Part shown: in pieces, positions 57,001-64,000 of the stretch
How the letters are laid out: every line of letters begins with the position of its first letter
How positions within the stretch are numbered: the stretch's first letter is position 1
Origin: Dicyema japonicum
Lineage: Eukaryota; Dicyemida; Rhombozoa; Dicyemidae
Direction: 5' to 3'
NCBI GenBank assembly: GCA_011109175.1
Contig: RDEW01000009.1
Span: 454,875-518,874 of the forward strand
DNA length: 64,000 nt
Translations under genes and position numbers: made by a program
The notes under the pieces: model-generated
The model's database searches: none
Told to the model about the DNA's origin: nothing
Seen by the model: only the letters and a program-made list of their open reading frames with translations

Positions 57001-57131
57001 TTTGTTAATAAAAAAAATAGTAAAATAATAATTTGTTGAAATAATTTTTTTTCTTAATAACAAAAAATTTTTAACAATTAAACAAATGTCAGTTGAGGAA
57101 GCCTGCTGCGTGGATTGCGAACGAGTTCCCT
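56936..57131. repeat. Inverted repeat, arms of about 65 bp, formed by two element 3' ends
   Basis: The left arm (56936-57001) and right arm (57066-57131) are identical apart from one T in an A/T run. The ~65-bp loop is almost pure A/T. The arms are the last codons and tails of two RLE-element copies inserted tail to tail. Confidence 0.85.
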
Positions 57132-58238
57132 TGAAATAATTAAAAAAAATAAATTAAAAAAATTAAACCTTACGATTTATTTTTTAACTTTTTAACTTTA
57201 TAATTTTTTTAAAATATAAAGGGAGAACGTTTAAAAATAATTAAAAAACAGAATTTGTAATTAAAACCATTGGGAAGTCGATCATGCCAAGGGCGGTTAT
57301 CCTGTACATCATTTTTAAGTATTCTCATATTTTGAGATTTTTAAGAAATCTGAGAAGGATTTTATAGAAAGGGTTAGTTGGCAGGTTTCCCTTATGAATT
57401 TTCGTTATTACTGTTAGAGTACCTTCTTAATAGTGATCACCAGGGAAGCTGCTACAGGTTGTTTCCTAACAGTGATTACAATCAACAAAAAGCTGTTACT
57501 GATGAAAAAAGGGAGCTGTTACGTTTTACCACCAAAACAATGTTGTGACGAACAGGGAAACTGTTCGAGTACCTTCCAGTGATCACCAGAGAACTTTCTA
57601 CAGAGAATTATTAACAAATGTTCAAATATAACTACTGAGGGAAAATATATAACTTGAAATTCCAGTAGAGGCATGATTTTATGTTATTTCAATAAGTCAC
57701 TTTGCTATGAAAATCACACAACTATTGTTATGCCATGATTATGGTTAGTTTAAGTTCTAATTAGATTATTAGTCCTAAAGTTGAGGTGGTGACGTACCTC
57801 TTCTACTTTTCTTCATGATGGTGAAAGAATTTGTCTTACTTATCTCAATCATGAGACATCATAAATTTGAATTCCTGAACAAGAAAAGTGTCGGATGCAC
57901 AAAATTTGTATTCGAATCCCGTCCAGTGCGAAACTTTGTGGATCATGATAAGAATACTTGACTTTCAGCGAAATACCGATATATCCAAGTGGTGTTAATC
58001 ATTTGTTTTTTTTGACTACTCTGTGTTTAGAGCCCAAATCACTCGAACTGAAATAACATGGACAGTTACTAATCCTCGGACGTACTATTATAATATGCAA
58101 CTATAAAAGATCCAAATTTGGTTTGTGAGCGATAGTTTCCTGACCCTTGTTTTATATATTTTAATTATATTTTTTAAAATAATTTTAATAAATAAATAAA
58201 AATTTAAATTTAAGATAGATAGCTATCAACATGCGTCA
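57132..58238. other. No gene; contains a decayed short tandem repeat at 57.41-57.61 kb
   Basis: The phrase 'gtaccttc..agtgatcaccag' with a nearby 'ctacag' occurs twice (near 57421 and 57573), suggesting an old ~150-bp duplication. At 57870-57960 a B-box-like 'tattcgaatcccgtcc' sits in a weak tRNA-like context. No coding frame is recognised. Confidence 0.4.
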
Positions 58239-58676
58239 ATGGATGTTGTGAAACCAAAAAAGAGAAAAGCCTCAACATTTGAAGAAAGAGTTGACGGAGT
58301 TTGTTCATTAAGTGTGATGTTAAATGATGGACTAATCAGCAGGGATAAAACCCTTTTAAACGTAACCCATTAGTTCATATTTTAGAAAGTGTTGCAAATT
58401 GATGACTACGAGTTGATCAAGGGAACCTTGAAGCGACTCTCTGACGAATCGACCATTTCTTTGCATGAGGAATTATGTACGAGACTCAACAGTCCTCCTC
58501 AGATGTAGTTATTTCTGTAATTTTCAAGTGCTTCGCCTGCTGTCAAATGGCTTAAATATTTGTGGCAGACACGTGGTCATTTATTAAGAGGGAACAAGTT
58601 GGCGACGATTCAGCTCGGTCAAAAGACTTCTTTGTACAACAAGTTATGCTCACAAAGGCAGACTCGACCTTATTAA
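58239..58676 (+). CDS. Stand-alone Utp12-domain protein, related to WDR43/UTP5 C-terminus
   Basis: Three exons are joined by two 24-nt introns (58362-58385 and 58505-58528) and end at TAA 58674-58676. The 124 or so residues run TFEERVDGV, SLSVMLNDGLISRDKTLLNK, VLQIDDYELIKGTLKRLSDE and SPAVKWLKYLWQTRGHLL, ending LYNKLCSQRQTR. This is the Utp12 domain as in WDR43/UTP5 (FEERL ... LxQGLESND ... NKVLQT). Those proteins carry WD40 propellers in front and act in the t-UTP complex that starts pre-rRNA processing. No WD repeats are found upstream (57.1-58.2 kb is non-coding), so here the domain stands alone or its partner is elsewhere. Confidence 0.65.
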
Positions 58677-59060
58677 TTAAAATTTTTTATACTATTTTAC
58701 AATCATTTTTTAATTTATAATTTAAATTTTGTTATTTGTTGAAACCACGTTGAAAATAGATTTTTTTTCCCATTCCTTAGCGACAAATTTATTAATTTTC
58801 ATGTGCGTATGGGTCCTGCTCCTTTTGGTTTGGGAACCAGATCCTTGGTATATTCTATGATTTTTTAGTTTCTGAAGCTTCATGTACCCAAGATCTTTTA
58901 TTTAGTCCATATAGGTATAAGAAGTACTTGTGCAATGGACCCACCAGATGAAACTTTCGAATAGATCAACCAAAATAATTCAGATTACTTCCAGCGAGAA
59001 CTGAGATTTTTGATGTTATTTTATCATTTCTACGTTTAATATTTTTTGCTAATTATTATG
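58677..59060. other. No gene seen
   Basis: AT-rich spacer with a G-rich patch ('gggtcctgctccttttggtt') but no coding frame or repeat that I recognise. Confidence 0.4.
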
Positions 59061-59240
59061 ATGGCTGAGTTCTTGCGAGAACTCGGAGGATTGCTTGCCA
59101 GAAAGAAAAGGGATCAACGAGAAGGGTTATGGCTAAGACAAAAGATAGGAATAGCCATACTCCGAGGGAACTCGTTCGCAATCCACGCAGCAGGCTTCCT
59201 CAACTGACATTTGTTTAATTTTTTTAATTGTTTAAAAAAA
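59061..59240 (+). pseudogene. RLE-element solo 3' end
   Basis: 'gagttcttgcgagaactcgg' (EFLRELG), then 'ggttatggctaagacaaaag', then 'gaactcgttcgcaatccacg' and the tail. This is the longest of the plus-strand solo ends, about 60 codons. It is nearly identical to 56860-57000, so both inserted recently. Confidence 0.8.
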
Positions 59241-59766
59241 TTATTATGATTAATTTGTCTGAGTTATTTTCACTACCCTGGTGACGTCGTTATTTGCACT
59301 ATATGATAACTCTAGTGCACTTACTGTCTTTTTTCCTCAATATAATTTCAGTGCCGTTTCTTGATGAACTCCGAAATCATCCGATACGCCAACTTTCGGA
59401 ATTGGAAAACCCTATAATTTGAAAATACTCAAACTACTCTCATTAGTTTCATTTGGCATCAACTTAACTTTTCGTATGACCTCATCCAGAAAAAAACTTA
59501 TTCTCTAGAAAAGCAGTTGTAATGTTACTGATAGATTAACGTCAGAATTTGCACTTTATATGTCTGAGTATCACATTAAATTCAGACTTTTATTGAAGGA
59601 AATGTCATGTTTTACGGACATTTTCAAATATTTCCTATTTTCTTAATCCGTGCATGTCAGATGATTAATCAATGCGGTCTTAGCACGACTTTCTTGGTTC
59701 CTGACCTGTATTGGTCTGGTATGTAATCATGGAGTTTAGTGCTATATCACATTTCTTTGTGAAAAA
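59241..59766. other. No gene seen
   Basis: AT-rich spacer, without recognisable coding sequence or repeats. Confidence 0.4.
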
Positions 59767-59836
59767 GGTTGGTGTTGTGGTTATCATTTCGGACTTTGAA
59801 TCCTGAGGCCCAAGTTTGAATCACGGGTTATCCTAT
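59767..59836 (+). pseudogene. tRNA-Gln(TTG)-like pseudogene
   Basis: Reading GGTGTTGTGGTTATCA (A-box region), GGACTTTGAATCC (anticodon loop CTTTGAA, anticodon TTG) and AAGTTTGAATCACGG (B-box region), it closely follows metazoan tRNA-Gln. The acceptor stem does not pair and the T stem has mismatches, so it is most likely a dead copy. Confidence 0.5.
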
Positions 59837-59879
59837 AGTTTTTATTGAGATTATGAGGGGTAAGTCTTAATCAGTTCTG

Positions 59880-60210
59880 AGTGCCTGCTACTCTGAGTGG
59901 GCTTACTTGCAATCTTAAACTCGTCGGACTTGACAGAGGTCATGCCAAAAAACCGGATGGCGTAACATCCATCACATGGAGACAAGGGAGGTGTCTTCCT
60001 TGGGATTCAACGTGCATAGATACTTTCTCAAAGCGAATCTTCACATGTCATCGTATTGCGTGGATTGCTGCAGAAGATTCGAAAAGGAGGAAGTATCTCT
60101 ATTACTCCCTGGATTGTGTGGTCCAACCTTCTCATTCAACTCTCTATCTGTATGGAGAACGCATCCTAATAGAATCGTCATGCAGAACAGTTTTGAAGAT
60201 TTCAGTTAGT
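59880..60210 (+). pseudogene. RLE-element endonuclease fragment
   Basis: KKPDGVTSITWRQGRCLPWD followed by STCIDTFSKRIFTCHRIAWI and SKRRKYLYYS matches the PD...D...K core of the restriction-like endonuclease, with PD kept. Both ends are lost. It faces a larger minus-strand copy at 60280-61321. Confidence 0.65.
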
Positions 60211-60279
60211 TTATTTTTTTTAAATAAAAACGGTTTAATACAAAAACTAAATGTTAACAACGACTGGTAGATCTCATAT

Positions 60280-61321
60280 TTGAGAATGCATTTCCCCTTA
60301 CGATCTGCGAAGAAATGCACTGAATGGGCCAGCTCCTTTCTCTCCTATCATTTTTCTTCTCCGCGGTCCGATTCTGTTTAGCAGGATCAGTTACCTGTTT
60401 CCTATGATTCCTGACGTTTCCATGGCGACTGCTTCAAAACTGAACTGTCCACCGAGACATACGTATTTCTTCATCTTTAGGGGCTCAGCCTTTCCGAAGC
60501 AGAGCCTGGGTTAATTGCTGTCATAACAAGGTTGGAGGGAAAAAAGCTATCCATACAGGAGGCGTCCCATGCAAGAATCTACTGCTTTCCCATGGGAAGA
60601 GAGTGGTTCCGTCCGGTCTTCGGTTGGCTTGAGCAAGTCAAAGTGGCTCCAATTGGGCAGTGAATCCAGCAACCTCAAGTCCCCAAGCAATAACTCCGTT
60701 GATTGCGGCGTGTCTTGGACTCCTCCCAGCACTCCTCCGGCAGGAAAGACCGTAAGACTTATCGCGTCAACCATTCCTCCACATCTCAGCAGATCAGATG
60801 TGCAAACATTCAGTCCGAGGCGGACAGAAACCACAATCTTCGTGGCGTCGTCACCCAATAGTGTCCCAAGTGAGGTGCATGGTAATGCTCTAAGTCAGAC
60901 ACCACTTTCGTTCGCAAGTGCAGAGATGGCGGACTCGACCTCTGCCACCACAATTTCCCAAGTCCCTCCAACGGTCACATCATCCAGGTACCATAAGTTC
61001 AGTGGGGTTCCGATCGCTGATGCTGCACAATCGATGCCCAAGACAAAAGAGTAAGGGGCCAAGGTGGTCGCCTTTTTGGACTCCAGTCTTGGATTGTCCA
61101 AATATCACCCTGAATGGGTAACCATATGAGAGTTTCCTTATTCTGCTAATTTCAGGGAACCTGGAGATGCTAGCTTCTATTATTCTATCTCTGCGAATAC
61201 TATTAAAAGCATCGCGGATGTCAAGTTTGACTATTGTAGGATTCGTAGTGTCTGACGGACTGGCAGAGAAGATTGAGTGGATCACTGCCGGGCATCCATG
61301 AAGACTATGGTAGTCATCCAT
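60280..61321 (-). pseudogene. RLE-type element with internal deletion of the thumb
   Basis: The minus-strand start (61321) carries VKLDIRDAFNSIRRDRIIEA and TGVQKGDHLGPLLF (motif B altered). LNLWYLDDVTVGG follows near 61000. The next frames jump directly to ATKIVVSVRLGLNVCTSD and a decayed Cys-His region, so the thumb and connecting part are missing. It ends with weak RLE and ERSWPIQC text at about 60290. Confidence 0.65.
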
Positions 61322-61589
61322 GAGCTTATGTGTTACAAGTCACCAGAGAGATATTTTCCTTAGTTTATTCAAAAATACGGTAACACCAGTTTCACTATCA
61401 TGCAGATAGCTGGCGACCATTTGGAAGCGACCGTCAATATCTGAGATCCCGCATTTTCACGTCCAGTACTGGAGGTCCTAGGCAAAGACAGACTTTTATC
61501 CACCCCACCGTTATCGTTCAAATGTTTGAATTTATCGAAATTCAATAATATAATGACAATTAATTCAATTATATTAAAATTATAACCTA

Positions 61590-61630
61590 TGTCGCGCGCA
61601 CAACGCACAACCATGCACAACGCGCAACAA
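61590..61630 (+). repeat. Left terminal inverted repeat of transposon B
   Basis: Begins TGTCGCGCGCAC and includes CAACCATGCACAACGCG. It matches the reverse complement of 63522-63562 at most positions. ACCTA abuts the outer edge. Confidence 0.75.
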
Positions 61631-62079
61631 ATGTCAATCAATGTCATGTAAAAATCACGCCATGTCATTCGATAGTAGATTAGATAATATAATAGCACTT
61701 TCGCGAAAATAATCGTAAAAAATATATATTAATTAACAAGGAAATCACCGCTTTATCATATTTTCATTAATCATTTCACCAAAACTAGGACGTCAAAGTA
61801 AATAGACATAGGATGGATTGTCAGAAAAAGGGTACCGGGATGAAGAGTCTAGGCCTAACAGGCAGACTTATTAGTACCTAATTCGTAACATGTTGTTGAT
61901 CTTTATTTTATTCATAATCGTAAATCTAAGGATGCCTGCATACAGAGGTTATATAAAATGAGGAATATGAAATAATCGAACGCATTATTAAAGACCAAGT
62001 ATATCCAAGTACCAACAGGTATAAAAAATTTCGTTACCAACAGGCATAATACATTTCGCTTCTACAAAAAGCAAGAAAT

Positions 62080-62815
62080 TTCATGATGATCAACGACAAA
62101 ATGTATCTGAAAAATCAGAATGGAAATCACAATTTGTCATTGGTATTGACAATGAGATGGATTTTTTAAACTCAGCACTTCATAACCAGGCTCATCTTGG
62201 AATGAATAAAATGGAGGATCTCTGCAATAAACACTGCTTCCACATTAAAAAAAAGCGTGATCCGCCGAGTAATGACTTCCTGTAAAATCTGTAAGTTTTC
62301 TACTTTAAAAGTTTGTTTTTTGGTAATATTTTAATAGATAAATGATGAAGAACATCACATCATTTTGTTAAAACCAAATGAAAGGTTTCAAATGGATCTT
62401 ATTGATCCGAAAAGATTTTATTCTGTCAACGATGAATACAAATGGATGCTCAATTGATGTATATTCAAAGTTGGCCATAACAAGAAAATCAAAAAACAAA
62501 TCTGGTTTTGAAGTAAGATGCTTAAAATCATATATTTATTTTAGGTTTCAATGGAATTAAAAAGCATATTCTATGAATATGGGCTTTTTATGATTTTGCA
62601 ATCAGACAATGGTACAGAATTTAGGTTAATTTTTACACGGATTCTGTCAAAAATGATGGGAAAAAACGCTGAAAAATCTTGGATTCAAATGTTACTTCGT
62701 GCCACTTATATGTATAACACAAATGTAAATTCGTCGAGCGGAAGAACAACTTTTGTGATGTATAGGGGCATTTCTGGTTTTAATACTGTTACACTAAATG
62801 ATGGTTGACTTAATT
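62080..62815 (+). pseudogene. Integrase-like transposase of transposon B, degenerate
   Basis: ALHNQAHLGMNKMEDLCNKH then TSCKICKFSTLK gives an H2C2 zinc module. NERFQMDLIDPKRF has the first catalytic Asp and MILQSDNGTEF the second. The segment that should carry the third acidic residue is missing. The frame passes from GTEFR straight into the C-terminal ILSKMMGKNAEKSWIQMLL and SGRTTFVMYRGISG. A 1-base deletion in the KKK run and a frameshift near 62450 add to the damage. Introns of about 27 and 32 nt (after STLK and after KSGFE) are consistent with host-style splicing. Confidence 0.65.
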
Positions 62816-63339
62816 TTTAAAACTTTGACATAGATTTGGAGAATGATATTTGCGACGAGACAGTAAATACTGATGTTTGATGAGTCGTTAGAAGAAACAA
62901 ATAATGAAGCCACAAAGTCTGCTTGTGAAATGGGTTACAAAAAATGATTTTAAAATTAGAAAACTTTCAACTAAAGTTCATAAAACCAAATTTGAATTCA
63001 TCATATTTTAAGAGGATGAACAAAAGATGAATGTTCATCATGGAAAATACACTTTTTCAATAAAAGAACAAGTTTCTATTATTTAATTAAATTTAGGTAC
63101 GAGTTTTAAAAAACTATGGAACTAATCCTTCTTTAAGACTTGACAAATTTGAGAGTCCATACAGTGAGAATGTAGAAGTCTTAAGTTTATTATCAAACAA
63201 TCGTCTTGAGGTTAGTATGTAAAAAAATATTTTTAGTTTCGTTCAACGACTGGGGAAAAAAAATCATTTCAATGCACATGGTCAAGAAAATATAATTAAT
63301 TTTGATGTAATAAATGAAAACAAAAATTTTATTAAAGAA

Positions 63340-63430
63340 AGAAAATAGAGCAACTGTTATATAGAAGCTGCCCTGACTACGTGGCTATTCCCTCTCAGGA
63401 TAGCGAGATTCGTTTAAATAACCGGCAGGT
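63340..63430 (-). pseudogene. RLE-element solo 3' end inside transposon B
   Basis: 'tatagaagctgccctgacta' then 'cgtggctattccctctcagg' matches the 3' border of the 53.2-kb element read on the minus strand. It is about 90 bp and lies within transposon B, so it inserted later. Confidence 0.65.
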
Positions 63431-63521
63431 AATAAATTATTTCTAGATTATCTTATTTTAGTAATTAATCGTGATATTGTTTGACATGATTTTGACATAT
63501 GAAATTGATTGACACATTGCT

Positions 63522-63562
63522 TTGTTGCGCGTTGCGCATGGTTGCTCACAGTGCGCACGACA
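63522..63562 (-). repeat. Right terminal inverted repeat of transposon B
   Basis: Read inwards on the minus strand it begins TGTCGTGCGCAC and includes CAACCATGCGCAACGCG. The second ACCTA (63563-63567) follows directly on the plus strand. Confidence 0.75.
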
Positions 63563-63779
63563 ACCTATAAGATTGTAGGAGAGGGTATTAACCACCAATT
63601 CTGTTAACTGTGGATAGAATTGGATAAAACCCTCCACCAGATCTAACTGACTGCTTTTGTAGTCAATGATATCTTGGTCTATTCGCATGAGAAGTTGGAA
63701 GATGAGGGTTCACACTCGTCATAAAAAGGTAGGGATATTCGACAACCTCAACTCTACGGGGACTGCAATGACCGTTTAT

Positions 63780-64000
63780 TATTTTAAACCCCAAGACCAC
63801 AAAGAAAGAAAGGTTAAACACACTAATTAAGTTTCCCCAGCCTCCAATATCCCCAAAACATTGAATGTTCAGACAGAGACCTAATTGCCCTCCAGAAATG
63901 CCTTCTTTTTGTGTTTTTCAGAGAATTCTTTGAAGGCGTATTCTTTTGGTCCTTGTTTTTTGAAGATCACCGAACCGGACCTACGCCTCTGGAGGCCCTT
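63780..64000 (+). repeat. SINE-like repeat, cut by the window end
   Basis: 'aaccccaagaccacaaagaa' and 'cacactaattaagtttcccc' then 'ggtccttgttttttgaagat' resemble 43.785-43.930 kb. The 3' part lies outside the window. Confidence 0.55.

Larger units (their letters stand above)
61590..63562 (+). mobile_element. Integrase-type (Ginger-like) TIR DNA transposon, copy B
   Basis: The terminal inverted repeats (61590-61630 and 63522-63562) start TGTCG and contain CAACCATGC and AACGCGCAACAA. The 5-bp sequence ACCTA flanks both ends exactly (61585-61589 and 63563-63567). The interior carries, on the plus strand, an H2C2 zinc-binding region and an integrase core. Its length (1973 bp), target duplication and layout parallel copy A, but the terminal sequences differ beyond TGTC, so it is a separate family. 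A foreign RLE 3' end (63340-63430) has inserted near its right end. Confidence 0.75.

Noticed and set aside
1-64000. CRISPR arrays, bacterial operons, Shine-Dalgarno sites
   Set aside because: Spliced animal-type genes rule out a prokaryotic contig, and no regularly spaced identical repeats were seen.
1-64000. rRNA genes or R2-type insertion in 28S
   Set aside because: No rRNA sequence was recognised around any RLE copy, so rDNA targeting is unsupported here.

Overview
The window looks like AT-rich nuclear DNA from a small-bodied or parasitic animal. About twelve cellular genes sit in a much larger mass of decayed mobile elements. The host genes are animal-type: a CARD-caspase relative, coatomer beta, a condensin G-type subunit, an XRCC3-like recombinase, a ZCCHC8-like protein, eS24, a J-domain protein, a saposin-like secreted protein and a cathepsin L relic. 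Reading frames close cleanly only when introns of about 20-40 nt (usually 22-26 nt) are removed. Such tiny introns in an animal gene set fit a dicyemid mesozoan best. This is an inference; an orthonectid or another reduced parasite is not excluded.

Layout. 1-8.7 kb: a terminal-inverted-repeat element with a retroviral-integrase-like transposase (1561-3496), an APE-type non-LTR relic, a spliced saposin-like gene (5847-6352), and an RTE-like relic carrying a 79-bp hAT-type MITE. 8.7-10.0 kb: a CARD-caspase homologue whose catalytic residues are replaced. 10-17.2 kb: hAT-like and RLE-type relics, then a nearly complete APE-type element (13955-17190) with a 2A-like motif. 17.3-18.8 kb: a ZCCHC8-like gene. 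19-22.9 kb: relics. 23.0-25.5 kb: an NCAPG-like gene with many one-base frame breaks. 26-34 kb: relics, including a cathepsin L pseudogene cut short by retroelement sequence. 35.2 kb: a J-domain gene. 36-45.5 kb: SINE-like repeats, a coiled-coil gene, an XRCC3-like gene (39.6-40.4 kb) and relics. 45.6-48.9 kb: an intact multi-exon coatomer beta gene. 50.9-52.4 kb: eS24 and a short ankyrin protein. 53.2-56.1 kb: the fullest RLE-type element, with PHD-like finger, RT, Cys-His region and RLE. 56.3-64 kb: a hAT deletion derivative, a palindrome made of two element 3' ends, a small Utp12-domain protein, more relics and a second complete-ended integrase transposon (61590-63562).

Host genes are unclustered by function and lie on both strands, so no operon logic applies. 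The recurring theme is repeated insertion of at least six mobile-element classes (RLE-type non-LTR, APE jockey-like non-LTR, RTE-like non-LTR, hAT-like, integrase/TIR transposons and SINE-like repeats). Most copies are 5'-truncated, frameshifted or internally deleted. All functions were assigned by reading motifs by eye. Exon borders are by inspection, and copy borders given to the nearest ten bases are approximate.
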